Assembly: GCA_018715925.1 (NCBI GenBank)
Contig: DVKQ01000059.1
Location: 1-39,051 of the forward strand
Source of the DNA: Candidatus Onthousia faecipullorum
GTDB taxonomy: Bacteria > Bacillota_I > Bacilli_A > RF39 > UBA660
DNA: 39,051 bases
Direction: 5' to 3'
Below are positions 9,041 through 17,418 of the stretch, one piece after another (within the stretch, counting starts at the first letter, position 1; each line of letters opens with the position of its first letter). The notes beneath the pieces are model-generated. The model was not told the origin of the DNA. It did not search any database and was given only the letters and a program-made list of their open reading frames with translations. The translations under genes were made by a program, and so were the position numbers.

Positions 9041-9332
9041 GTACTAAATGATACGCAAGTAAAATTTAAAAAAATTAAAGAGGTGTTAATCCCGTTACAA
9101 GAAGTAACAGAATAAAATAACCACCTCTTCTATTGACAATATATCATCATTTGCAGATTATATGCAAGGAAAAATTAAAAGAAGTGGATGCCCCAGTATT
9201 ATACCGAGGTGTGATATCCACTTCTCTTGCTGCTAATATATCATAAGCACTAAATAATATGTAAGAGAAATTTGAAAAATAAAGAGGCGACGTTCCCGTT
9301 ACAAATGTAACAGAATGAAATTATCGCCTCTT
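8974..9332 (+). repeat. Tandem two-hairpin repeat array (A1-B1-A2-B2, period ~205 bp)
   Basis: Four hairpins alternate. A1 pairs GTGGAT (8978-8983) with ATCCAC (9010-9015). B1 pairs AAGAGGTG (9078-9085) with CACCTCTT (9122-9129). A2 pairs AGAAGTGGAT (9180-9189) with ATCCACTTCT (9216-9225). B2 pairs AAGAGGCGA (9282-9290) with TCGCCTCTT (9324-9332). A1 to A2 is 206 bases and B1 to B2 is 204. Both B elements enclose a second stem GTTAC/GTAAC. The outer B stem changes from GGTG/CACC to GGCG/CGCC, a compensated change. A1 is the 3' end of the preceding gene; A2 re-encodes almost the same peptide ending (KLKEVDAP...ISTS...NIS, stop). AATATATCAT follows A1, B1 and A2. This stretch (9041-9423) holds no other gene I can support. 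Confidence 0.75.
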
Positions 9333-9423
9333 CTACAAATAACATACATTAATATTGGTTAATAATCAAGAATTTTAATGCATAAAGTTATTTTTTTTGA
9401 TATTCTATTATTGGGTGAAATTT

Positions 9424-10089
9424 ATGGAAAAAATATTAATTGTAGAAGATGATGAAACTTTAAGAGATGAGCTATCTAATTTATTATCTAATTCAGGTTA
9501 TGAAGTATTAGTGTTAACAGACTTTAAAAATAGTAAAGAAGAGATTATTAAACTTAATCCAGATTTAATCCTTTTAGATATTAATATTCCCTATCTAAAT
9601 GGAGAAACATTACTTAAAAGTCTTCGTGATGATAAAATAAATACTCCAGTTATTATGCTTACTAGTAGTAATAAAACAATTGATGAAGTATTATCTATTA
9701 GTTATGGAGCAGATGATTATATTACTAAACCATATAACCCTACTATTCTTTTACTTAGAATTAATAATATATTTAAAAGGATGAAGAAAAGCTTTGATTA
9801 CTTAGAATATGATGATTTAAAGATATATCCTAATAAAGGAATTATTGTTAAAGATGGGGAAGAGTTTTATTTAACTAAAAATGAAATGTTAATATTTACT
9901 TATCTTTTAAATAATAGGGGTAGTATTGTAAATCGTGATGATCTAATGAGTTATTTATGGAATAGTGATCTTTATATAAATGATAATGCTTTAACAGTTA
10001 ATATTAGTAGATTAAGAGGAAAACTTTATGAGATGGGATACGATGACGTTATTGTTACAAGAAAGGGAGAAGGTTATTTATTAAAATGA
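9424..10089 (+). CDS. bceR: OmpR/PhoB-family response regulator, BceR type
   Basis: Response regulator of 221 residues. A receiver domain spans 1-115, with acidic residues ED-D at 8-10, phospho-acceptor Asp52 in LLDINIP, and the Lys of TKPYNP near 104. It is followed by an OmpR-type winged helix (about 125-221; RDDLMSYLWN, VNISRLRGKL, TRKGEGYLL). I chose the ATG at 9424 with GGGTG upstream rather than the TTG at 9397. Its last bases overlap the kinase start (ATGA). Being directly followed by an intramembrane-type kinase, an ABC ATPase and a BceB-like permease makes it the regulator of a Bce antimicrobial-peptide detoxification module. Its target promoter is expected upstream of the transporter genes (11094-11163). 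Confidence 0.85.
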   Translation: MEKILIVEDDETLRDELSNLLSNSGYEVLVLTDFKNSKEEIIKLNPDLILLDINIPYLNGETLLKSLRDDKINTPVIMLTSSNKTIDEVLSISYGADDYITKPYNPTILLLRINNIFKRMKKSFDYLEYDDLKIYPNKGIIVKDGEEFYLTKNEMLIFTYLLNNRGSIVNRDDLMSYLWNSDLYINDNALTVNISRLRGKLYEMGYDDVIVTRKGEGYLLK

Positions 10090-11093
10090 AACTAAGTACT
10101 TATTTAAAAGATAAACTATATGCCTTTATAATCTTTATTAGTTATATAATTATTTTAATATTATTCTTAATCGCTTTAAAATTATCTAGTAGTATCATTA
10201 TCTTTATGGCTGTTTTTACTATTGTAATCTTTTTTGTTATTTTATTTTTTGATTACTTTAGGAAAAGAAATTTCTATAATGAATTACTTGATAAATTAAA
10301 TACATTAGATAAAAAATATCTTTTGATAGAGATGTTACTTGAACCAAACTTTTTAGAAGGTAGGATACTTTATGATGTTTTAGATGAAGTTAATAAAAAT
10401 GAACATGATTTGATTAGTAATTTAAAAAATAAACAAGAAGACTTTAAAGAATATATAGAGTTATGGATACACGAAGTTAAACTTCCTCTTGCAAGTCTTA
10501 CCTTAATTAATAGAAAAGATAAAAATACTTTAAGAGAGTTAAAGAGAATAGAAGATGATGTAGAACAAATTCTTTATTATGTAAGATGTGAAAATGCTAA
10601 TAATGATTATTTAATTAAAGAGTGGAATCTTGATACTATTATTAAAAATGTAGCATTAAGAAATAAAGATGATTTACTTGCCTTAGGTATAGACTTTAAA
10701 GTAGATAATTGTAATTTAAGAGTATTAACAGATTCTAAATGGTTAGAGTTTATTATTAATCAGATTGTTAGTAATAGTATTAAATATAAAAAAGATAAAG
10801 ATTCTTCTTTAGAAATAAATGGTGAAGATTTTGATAATTATGTTACTATTACAATCTATGATAATGGTAAAGGTATTAGTAAAAGTGATTTACCAAGAGT
10901 TTTTAATAAGACTTTTACAGGTAATAATGGAAGAAGTACTAGTTCTAAATCTACAGGTATGGGGCTTTATTTATGTAAAGAGTTATGTGAAAAATTAGGA
11001 CATAAAATAGAGATTGATTCTAAAGTGGATGAATATACTAAAGTTACTATTACAATTTATAAAAAGGATTTTTATAATGTTACAAAAAAGTAA
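10086..11093 (+). CDS. bceS: BceS-type intramembrane-sensing histidine kinase
   Basis: Sensor kinase of 335 residues with two closely spaced N-terminal membrane helices (about 12-30 and 36-56) and almost no extracellular loop, the hallmark of intramembrane-sensing kinases. His129 sits in LWIHEVKLPLASL, the typical BceS H-box. The N-box is around IVSNSIKYK, the G1 box is YDNGKGIS and the G2 box is STGMGLYLCKEL. Such kinases do not bind peptide themselves. In characterised systems they read the transport activity of their cognate BceAB transporter, encoded just downstream here. The gene starts inside the last codon of bceR (ATGA), so the pair is coupled. Confidence 0.85.
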   Translation: MKLSTYLKDKLYAFIIFISYIIILILFLIALKLSSSIIIFMAVFTIVIFFVILFFDYFRKRNFYNELLDKLNTLDKKYLLIEMLLEPNFLEGRILYDVLDEVNKNEHDLISNLKNKQEDFKEYIELWIHEVKLPLASLTLINRKDKNTLRELKRIEDDVEQILYYVRCENANNDYLIKEWNLDTIIKNVALRNKDDLLALGIDFKVDNCNLRVLTDSKWLEFIINQIVSNSIKYKKDKDSSLEINGEDFDNYVTITIYDNGKGISKSDLPRVFNKTFTGNNGRSTSSKSTGMGLYLCKELCEKLGHKIEIDSKVDEYTKVTITIYKKDFYNVTKK

Positions 11094-11163
11094 GATTCTG
11101 TAAGGTTAAACAGACGACAAAAGACATAAATAGTAGTATATTTCTATTCGAGGAGGAGAAATT

Positions 11164-11931
11164 ATGTCAAATTTATTAAAGATTGATAATATTGAGAAGT
11201 ATTATGGATCAAAAAGTGGTTTAACTAAAGCGATTAATAATATTTCTTTTGAAGTAAGTAAAGGTGAATTTGTCGCTATTATGGGATCATCTGGTAGTGG
11301 TAAAACAACTTTACTTAATTGTATTTCTACTATTGATAGAGTAACTTCAGGTCATATTTATATGAATGGTGTTGATATTACTAAATTAAAGGGAAATGAT
11401 TTAAATAAGTTTAGAAGGGAAGAGTTAGGTTTTATCTTTCAAGATTTTAATCTATTAGATACCTTAACTGCTTATGAAAATATTGCTTTAGCTCTTTCTA
11501 TTCAAGATAAAGGATATCAAGAAATAGATAAACTTATTAAAGATACTGCTAAAAAATTAGGAATAACTCATATTTTAAACAAATATCCATATCAAATGAG
11601 TGGTGGTGAGAAGCAAAGAGTTGCTAGTGCACGTGCTATTATTACAGAGCCTAAATTAATACTTGCAGATGAACCTACTGGTGCTTTAGATTCTAAATCC
11701 AGTAAAATGTTACTCGATAGTTTTAATTACTTAAATGATGAGTTAAATGCTACTATTTTAATGGTTACTCACGATGCTTTTACAGCTAGTTATGCTAAAA
11801 GAGTAATATTTATTAAAGATGGAGAGATTTTCAATGAAATTATAAGGGGAGATAAGAGTCGAAAAGAGTTCTTTGATGAGATTATTGATGTAGTTACCCT
11901 TTTAGGAGGGGATTTAAATGATGCTCTTTAA
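11164..11931 (+). CDS. bceA: BceA-type ABC transporter ATP-binding protein
   Basis: ATPase subunit, 255 residues. It shows Walker A GSSGSGKT, signature MSGGEKQRVASARA, Walker [16 protein letters not shown] and the H-loop MVTHD. The ATG follows CGAGGAGGAG. A 70-base gap separates it from bceS, where the BceR-controlled promoter is expected; a weak TATATT lies there, but I cannot point to a convincing inverted-repeat operator. Its 3' end overlaps the permease gene by 14 bases. In this family, BceAB recognises cell-wall-active peptides such as bacitracin bound to lipid carriers and frees the target; the specific peptide here is unknown. Confidence 0.88.
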   Translation: MSNLLKIDNIEKYYGSKSGLTKAINNISFEVSKGEFVAIMGSSGSGKTTLLNCISTIDRVTSGHIYMNGVDITKLKGNDLNKFRREELGFIFQDFNLLDTLTAYENIALALSIQDKGYQEIDKLIKDTAKKLGITHILNKYPYQMSGGEKQRVASARAIITEPKLILADEPTGALDSKSSKMLLDSFNYLNDELNATILMVTHDAFTASYAKRVIFIKDGEIFNEIIRGDKSRKEFFDEIIDVVTLLGGDLNDAL

Positions 11932-13978
11932 ATTAGCTTTTAAAAATATTAAGAAGAGTGTTAGTGACTATGCTATTTACTTTTTTACTTTAGTACTTGG
12001 TGTTGCGATATTCTATGTTTTTAATGCAATAGACTCACAGACAGCGATGATGAGGGTATCAGAGAGTACTAGAGATATAATAGACTTAATGTTAAATATG
12101 TTAAGTGGAGTATCAGTCTTTGTTTCTTTTGTTTTAGGTTTCCTTATAATTTATGCTTCAAGATTTTTAATGAAACGAAGGAATAAAGAGTTTGGTATTT
12201 ATATGACTCTTGGGATGAGTAAAGGTAAAATTTCTAAAATACTAGTAGTAGAAACATTCTTAATTGGTTTATTATCACTTGTAGTAGGACTAGTACTTGG
12301 TTGTGCTTTATCTCAAGTTATGAGTGTTATTGTTGCTAATATGTTTGAAGCAGACCTTACCGAGTTTACCTTTGTTATAAGTACTAATGCTATTATTAAG
12401 ACGATAATTTACTTTAGTATAATGTACTTACTTGTTATGATATTTAATACTATTAGTGTATCACGTTGTAAGTTAATAGATTTAATAAATGCTAATAAGA
12501 AGACGGAAACTGTTAAGTTAAAAAATCCTTATCTATGTATAGTTATCTTTGTGATAGCAGTTGTTATGTTAGGATATGCGTATTATCAAGTAACAGGTAA
12601 TGTAGAAAACTTAAGAGAAACTTGGCAAGTGTTTTTACCAATAGGTCTTGGTGCTGTAGGTACATTTTTACTATTTTTCTCACTATCAGGACTTGTCTTA
12701 AGAGTATTACAACACTTTAAGAAATTCTATTATAAAGGCTTAAATAGTTTTACGATAAAACAGTTTAGTAGTAAGATTAATACAACAGTATTTTCTATGA
12801 CTGTTATATGTTTAATGTTATTTGTAACAATCTGTGTCTTTTCTAGTTGCATGTCTATGAAAAATGCTATGACATCTAACTTACAAGAACTAGCACCTAT
12901 TGATATCCAGTTTTTAAAAACTAAAAATATACCAAAAGAGTATATGGAAGAGTTTGGATATAGTGAACAGCAGGTAAATAATTCTTATATAAGTATAGAA
13001 GAGGATTTAAATAGTGTAGGATTTAATATAAATGATTATTATAAAGATATAGTAAATATTAATACTTATACAACACCTAATCTTACTTTAAAAGATACTC
13101 TAGGTAGTACTTATAGTTATATGAAAGAAAAATATCCATTTATGACTTATGATGCAATAGAAGAGATTGTTACTGTTAGTGACTATAATAAAGTTGCCAA
13201 ACTACTAGGACTTGATACTTATACTTTAGACTCTGATGAATATCTAGTAATTGCAGATTATGATAATATGGTAAGTGTTAGAAATGCTGCCTTAGGATTA
13301 AATACTCCTATTATTATTGATGGTAAGACTTATTATCCTAAGTATGATAAATGTAAAGATGGTTTTTTAGTAATATCTAATAGTCATATTAATGCTGGTG
13401 TCTTTATTGTACCAGATGATGCTGTTAGTAATTTAACAGTAGAAGAAGAGTATATGTATGCTAATTATAAAGCAGATACAGAAGAGGAAAAACAAGAAAT
13501 AGAAGACCTTTTGATTAGTAAAAGTGATGCTCTTACAAATATTGGTTCAACAATAAGTGCTGGTACAAGACTTTCTATATATGAAGGTAGTGTAGGTCTT
13601 GGTGCTTTAGTAACTTTTATTGGTCTATATCTTGGTGTAATCTTTTTAATAAGTAGTGCAGCGATACTTGCTTTAAAAGAGTTAAGTGAAGCGACAGAAA
13701 ATAAAGAAAGATTTAAGATGTTAAGAAAAATTGGGGCCGATGAAAAACTTATTAATAAAGCTTTATTTAGACAAATAGCCATATTCTTCTTAGCACCTCT
13801 TGTAATTGCTATCATCCATTCTATCTTTGGTATTATGTTTTGTAATTATATCTTAGAAACATTTGGTAATGAAAGTCTGTTGCTTGCAATAGTCTTAACA
13901 GCATTACTTCTTGTAATAATATATGGAGGATACTTGCTAATTACATATTATTGTAGTAAGAGAATAATTAAAGAATAG
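11918..13978 (+). CDS. bceB: BceB-type ABC permease with large extracellular sensory domain
   Basis: Permease of 686 residues. There are about seven N-terminal membrane helices (first near 16-36, last near 285-305), a ~220-residue extracellular domain (about 310-545) and three C-terminal helices. This is the ten-TM BceB topology. FtsX-like signatures appear in each half (MKRRNKEFGIYMTLGMSKGKISK and ENKERFKMLRKIGADEK). The first of the two adjacent ATGs (11918) is used, with TTAGGAGGGG seven bases upstream. The extracellular domain is the part that binds peptide-lipid complexes and signals to BceS in known systems. This gene ends the four-gene module; a strong terminator follows. Confidence 0.88.
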   Translation: MMLFKLAFKNIKKSVSDYAIYFFTLVLGVAIFYVFNAIDSQTAMMRVSESTRDIIDLMLNMLSGVSVFVSFVLGFLIIYASRFLMKRRNKEFGIYMTLGMSKGKISKILVVETFLIGLLSLVVGLVLGCALSQVMSVIVANMFEADLTEFTFVISTNAIIKTIIYFSIMYLLVMIFNTISVSRCKLIDLINANKKTETVKLKNPYLCIVIFVIAVVMLGYAYYQVTGNVENLRETWQVFLPIGLGAVGTFLLFFSLSGLVLRVLQHFKKFYYKGLNSFTIKQFSSKINTTVFSMTVICLMLFVTICVFSSCMSMKNAMTSNLQELAPIDIQFLKTKNIPKEYMEEFGYSEQQVNNSYISIEEDLNSVGFNINDYYKDIVNINTYTTPNLTLKDTLGSTYSYMKEKYPFMTYDAIEEIVTVSDYNKVAKLLGLDTYTLDSDEYLVIADYDNMVSVRNAALGLNTPIIIDGKTYYPKYDKCKDGFLVISNSHINAGVFIVPDDAVSNLTVEEEYMYANYKADTEEEKQEIEDLLISKSDALTNIGSTISAGTRLSIYEGSVGLGALVTFIGLYLGVIFLISSAAILALKELSEATENKERFKMLRKIGADEKLINKALFRQIAIFFLAPLVIAIIHSIFGIMFCNYILETFGNESLLLAIVLTALLLVIIYGGYLLITYYCSKRIIKE

Positions 13979-13988
13979 TACAACTTTA

Positions 13989-14012
13989 AAAGGAGTCGAT
14001 TTCGACTCCTTT
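13989..14012 (+). terminator. Hairpin terminator after bceB
   Basis: AAAGGAGTCGA (13989-13999) pairs with TCGACTCCTTT (14002-14012), an almost uninterrupted 10-11 bp stem. The T-run is short, so it relies on stem strength and the closing TTT. Confidence 0.7.
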
Positions 14013-14185
14013 GGTGTTTATATAAGTTTTTTAGTTTCATTAATTTTTGTTAATAATTTATATTTTTTTAATGACACAGGCTTAGTTAAAAATAAATGTA
14101 TATTAAAGCATTGAAAATAGTATAATTAGACATATAAGTTTGGCATCTCATGAAAAAATTTATTTTCTTTTTAATATTTTAATTG

Positions 14186-14221
14186 TAGTCTATTGACTAC
14201 TGCGTTACATTGCTATATACT
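14186..14221 (+). promoter_or_regulatory. Promoter and possible operator of the XRE/KilA-N operon
   Basis: TTGACT (14193-14198), a 17-base spacer and TATACT (14216-14221) make a strong promoter only ~18 bases before the ATG. TAGTC (14186-14190) and GACTA (14195-14199) form an inverted repeat over the -35, a natural site for self-repression by the XRE protein encoded first. Confidence 0.6.
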
Positions 14222-14238
14222 CGTTTTAGGTGATAAGT

Positions 14239-14493
14239 ATGAATAAAATAAAAGATGAAAAAAGAATAATGGAATTAGAATACAAATTAATATGTGATTT
14301 TATAAAACTAAGGGGTGAATTAGGTCTTAGTCAACAAAAAATGGCTGATGAAGTTGGAGTAGTAAGAGAAATGATAGCAGTTATTGAGAATAGAAAAAAA
14401 CATCCACAGATAAATACTTTAATTAAAATTTTGGAACCTTTTGGTTACACTTTATCAATAACAAAAATAAAGGAGGAAGATAATGAAAAATAA
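14239..14493 (+). CDS. XRE-family helix-turn-helix regulator
   Basis: Small Cro/CI-like DNA-binding protein of 84 residues. The helix-turn-helix lies at about residues 26-60: LGLSQQKMADEVGV, then REMIAVIENRKKHPQI and LIKILEPFGYTL, matching the usual XRE fold. I chose the ATG at 14239 with TTAGGTG upstream, rather than the GTG at 14230 that overlaps this ribosome site. Its 3' end overlaps the KilA-N gene by 11 bases. An inverted repeat over the -35 of its promoter suggests autoregulation. Such pairs occur in phage lysogeny switches and in toxin-antitoxin-like chromosomal loci. Confidence 0.85.
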   Translation: MNKIKDEKRIMELEYKLICDFIKLRGELGLSQQKMADEVGVVREMIAVIENRKKHPQINTLIKILEPFGYTLSITKIKEEDNEK

Positions 14494-15313
14494 TGTTATA
14501 ACAGTAAAAGATATTAAAATTTCGATTGTTAATGATAATAATGAAGATTACATTTGTATTTCCGATATTGCAAAGGGTAAGAGTGATAATTCACGTGCTG
14601 CAGATGTTATCAGAAATTGGTTGAGGAATAGATATACATTAGAATTTTTATCTACTTGGGAACAATTAAATAATCCTAATTTTAAAGTGTTCGAATCTGA
14701 ACACTTTATAGAACAGGTTGGATTATTAACTTTTACGCCAAGTGTTACAGAGTGGACTGAAAGGACTAATGCTATAGGTTTGTATGTTAAAAGAGGAAAA
14801 TATGGAGGAACTTATGCTCATAAAGATATTGCTTTTGAATTTGCTTCGGCAATAAGCCCTGTATTTAAACTATATTTAATAAAAGAATTTCAACGATTAA
14901 AAGCAGAGGAAAGCAAAAACAAAGATTGGAATGCTAAGAGGCTACTTAGTAAAAATAATTATTTAATTCATACAGATGCTATTAAAAATTATATATTGCC
15001 TAATACTGATTATTATAAAGATAAGAGCTGGTTAAAATATGCAGAAGAAGCAGATATTTTAAATGTTATTCTGTTTAAGACAACTGCTAAAGAATGGAGA
15101 AAATTAAATAAAGAACTTGCTAAGACTTCTAATATGCGTGATTATGCTACTATAAATGAATTAACAGTTTTATCTAATTTAGAGAGTCATAATGCTGAAC
15201 TAATTAAAGAAGGAAAGACTAAAGAAGAAAGATTTAATATATTATCTTCAATTGCTAGTTATCAACTTAATGTCTTAAATAAAGCAAGTGAGATAAAGAA
15301 AATAGAATCATAA
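14483..15313 (+). CDS. KilA-N domain protein
   Basis: Protein of 276 residues belonging to the KilA-N family of phage and chromosomal DNA-binding proteins. Family-typical segments are ADVIRNWLRNRYTLEFL, NPNFKVFE, a Trp-Thr-Glu-Arg-Thr-Asn-Ala motif, GKYGGTYAHKDIAFEFASAI, and FKLYLIKEFQRLK (to about residue 145). The C-terminal half is helical and uncharacterised (WNAKRLLSKNNYLIHTDAI onward). AAGGAGGA lies seven bases upstream of the ATG. It is coupled to the XRE regulator. KilA-N proteins of this exact style are scattered through gut bacteria outside prophages; no other phage gene is nearby, so it may be a residual or domesticated locus. Function is unknown. Confidence 0.8.
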   Translation: MKNNVITVKDIKISIVNDNNEDYICISDIAKGKSDNSRAADVIRNWLRNRYTLEFLSTWEQLNNPNFKVFESEHFIEQVGLLTFTPSVTEWTERTNAIGLYVKRGKYGGTYAHKDIAFEFASAISPVFKLYLIKEFQRLKAEESKNKDWNAKRLLSKNNYLIHTDAIKNYILPNTDYYKDKSWLKYAEEADILNVILFKTTAKEWRKLNKELAKTSNMRDYATINELTVLSNLESHNAELIKEGKTKEERFNILSSIASYQLNVLNKASEIKKIES

Positions 15314-15353
15314 CATTTGTAAGAAATAGTATAAATTATTATTATCTTTTTAC

Positions 15354-15382
15354 TTGTCTCTAAATTTCAATGCTAGTATAAT
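15354..15382 (+). promoter_or_regulatory. Promoter of the HAD gene unit
   Basis: TTGTCT (15354-15359), 17-base spacer, TATAAT (15377-15382), about 30 bases ahead of the ATG at 15414. Confidence 0.7.
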
Positions 15383-15413
15383 AAGCATATAATTTACTTA
15401 TGGGGGATTTATA

Positions 15414-16292
15414 ATGAAAAAAGTATTATTTACTGATTTAGTTGATACCTTAATTAATAGTAATAATGAGTGGACTAAAGAAGTAGAAATGGTATCTAGA
15501 TATTTAAATGAGTTTTTAAGTAAAGGAAATTATGTAGCGGTAGTTACTTCTCCTAATGGTCATGGTAGTATTGGTTATATATTTAATGATATGTTAATAC
15601 CTTTACATCAATCTGTTGATAAATCTTTCAGAGATAGACTTGTATATTATTTACAAGGTAATGGCAGGATTTATGATGATGATAATGTTATTAAGAAAAA
15701 TACTCATGGTAAAATATATTATTTAGGTAATAATGGAGTTTATGGTATAGGTGTTTCTAAGAAAGAAGAAGCGATAGATGATTTTTTACAAGTTCAAAAA
15801 GAGCCTTTTAGTATGTATGCAATAGGGGATAGTGATAGAGATATACCAATGCTTTTAAGAGTTCAAGAGTTAGGTGGTTTCTCTTCTTTTATAGGTAATA
15901 GTATTGATGAAGAAGTTAGTATTAAAGATATTATTGATGAACAGTTATTTGTAGAGTTTCACTTTTCATTACAACATGTAGCAAATAAAAAAAAAGGTAT
16001 TGAAGATTATAAGAAATTAACAGAAGAAGAGATGACTATATTTTTAAAAAGGGAAGAGCGTAGAAAAGAGTTATATCAACTTTTTAATGAAGGTAAATTA
16101 GATATAGATAAAATAAAGAAAGACTATTATAAAATCTATGAACTAAGTAATTATCAAAACTTTAGTTGTAAATTATGGCCTAATGATTATTATGAGAACT
16201 ATCCTTTTAATAAAGATATGATAGATAAAATTCTTTCTATGGGATGTTTTAACTCTTTTGAAGATTATTATGTTAAAGTGTTAAAAAGATAG
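15414..16292 (+). CDS. HAD-superfamily hydrolase-like protein
   Basis: 292-residue protein. HAD motif I is FTDLVDTLI at residues 6-14, with the nucleophile Asp8 and the second acid Asp11 one residue further along than the classical DxD. Motif II is probably VVTSPNG. Motif IV is IGDSDRDIPML around 145, as in Cof-type phosphatases. The ~100 C-terminal residues are highly charged and look like an added helical region of no known family. GGGGG lies upstream of the ATG and a clear promoter at 15354. Substrate unknown; phosphatase activity is inferred from the motifs. The DxxD spacing in motif I is an oddity that might alter or abolish catalysis. Confidence 0.65.
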   Translation: MKKVLFTDLVDTLINSNNEWTKEVEMVSRYLNEFLSKGNYVAVVTSPNGHGSIGYIFNDMLIPLHQSVDKSFRDRLVYYLQGNGRIYDDDNVIKKNTHGKIYYLGNNGVYGIGVSKKEEAIDDFLQVQKEPFSMYAIGDSDRDIPMLLRVQELGGFSSFIGNSIDEEVSIKDIIDEQLFVEFHFSLQHVANKKKGIEDYKKLTEEEMTIFLKREERRKELYQLFNEGKLDIDKIKKDYYKIYELSNYQNFSCKLWPNDYYENYPFNKDMIDKILSMGCFNSFEDYYVKVLKR

Positions 16293-16320
16293 TATAATAG
16301 GATAAAGGAGTAAGATACTT

Positions 16321-17355
16321 ATGAAAAACTTATTAAAAAGTCCTTTGTTTTATGGAGTAATCTATGTAATATTATATTTTATTGGTTACATAGTACTTGC
16401 TTACTATAATTATACTTATTTTGGTATTATTAAACTTATCTCTATTATAATAATTTTAATAACTATAATTTTGGGAATTATAAGTATATATAAAACAAAG
16501 AAAGAGGCTAAATTTAAGCTTTTTACCTCATATCTATTTATTGAAATAGTTACTGTTATATTATTATTCTTGATTTTAGGTTATTTTTTAGGAGATAGAG
16601 AAAGTATTGTTACTCTATATAATAAAAAGATGGTGGAATCAAGGAGTAGGTTTTTAGCAAGTGATACAGTTTCTTATTATGACTATATTAATCCTTTTGT
16701 TAGAGGAAATACTTTAAGGAAGAAAATGCATTATGATAAAGAGATTAGTAAAGAAAATTATTCAATGACAGAGTTTTTTGATGATGAGGGAGATTTAATT
16801 AACTATACATATAGTCAAAATATTGAAGAAGAAATAGAAAAAATAGATGTTAAAAATGGTAGTTATGGTTCTACGACAATAGAGAGTTTTTTAGGAAATA
16901 TTTTATATGAAAGTAGATTTAATAAAACTGATATAATTAGAGTAAGAGTTATTGATTCTGCTTTAGCAGGTAAAGATATAATTATTGTAGAAAAATCTAC
17001 TGATAATGGCTTAAGTTTTAAAAATATCTTAGAAAATGATGATAAATATTTAATTGTAAATAGAGATACTTATGTTACTTTTGTTAATGAGAATATTGGC
17101 TTTATCTTTGATTTAGGATTATTAGGCCGTGATGATAGATATAAAAAGTTTTTAGTTACTACTGATGGAGGTGAGTCTTTTAGTGATGTTTCTATTACTA
17201 TAAATGGTTATGGAGATTTAGACTACTATTATATTAATAATACACCTTATCTTAAAAAAGATAAGTTAGTTTTAGATGTATCAGTTCCAGTAGAAAATGA
17301 TTTAAAAGATATAGAGTTAGTTAGTAATGATAATGGTTTAACATTTAGTAATTAA
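16321..17355 (+). CDS. Membrane protein with extracellular Asp-box segments
   Basis: 344 residues. Three N-terminal hydrophobic segments (about 7-28, 35-55 and 67-90) are followed by a ~250-residue presumably extracellular part. The external part has three BNR/Asp-box-like turns: KSTDNGLSFKN, TTDGGESFSDV and SNDNGLTFSN at the very C-terminus. Asp-boxes mark beta-propeller folds such as sialidases and photosystem assembly factors, but three are too few to define an enzyme and no catalytic residues are recognisable. GGAGTAAG sits upstream of the ATG, 28 bases after the HAD gene, so the two may be co-transcribed. Function unknown. Confidence 0.6.
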   Translation: MKNLLKSPLFYGVIYVILYFIGYIVLAYYNYTYFGIIKLISIIIILITIILGIISIYKTKKEAKFKLFTSYLFIEIVTVILLFLILGYFLGDRESIVTLYNKKMVESRSRFLASDTVSYYDYINPFVRGNTLRKKMHYDKEISKENYSMTEFFDDEGDLINYTYSQNIEEEIEKIDVKNGSYGSTTIESFLGNILYESRFNKTDIIRVRVIDSALAGKDIIIVEKSTDNGLSFKNILENDDKYLIVNRDTYVTFVNENIGFIFDLGLLGRDDRYKKFLVTTDGGESFSDVSITINGYGDLDYYYINNTPYLKKDKLVLDVSVPVENDLKDIELVSNDNGLTFSN

Positions 17356-17418
17356 AGGAAGTGTTAATGATATAAATATTGATTAGTATATTGAAAGTAG
17401 AAATAAGGAGGAGTTTTT

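Noticed and set aside
8974-9332. CRISPR array
   Set aside because: The repeats are long, alternate in two types, have ~205-base periodicity and partly coding content, and there are no unique spacers or cas genes.
8309-9332. IS200/IS605-type transposon ends
   Set aside because: Hairpins are present, but there is no transposase or TnpB and no matching terminal pair.
11094-11163. BceR-binding inverted repeat upstream of bceA
   Set aside because: The position is right, but I could not find a convincing inverted repeat or a good -35/-10 pair there.
13465-13815. Minus-strand ORF inside bceB
   Set aside because: Shadow frame over a well-supported gene.
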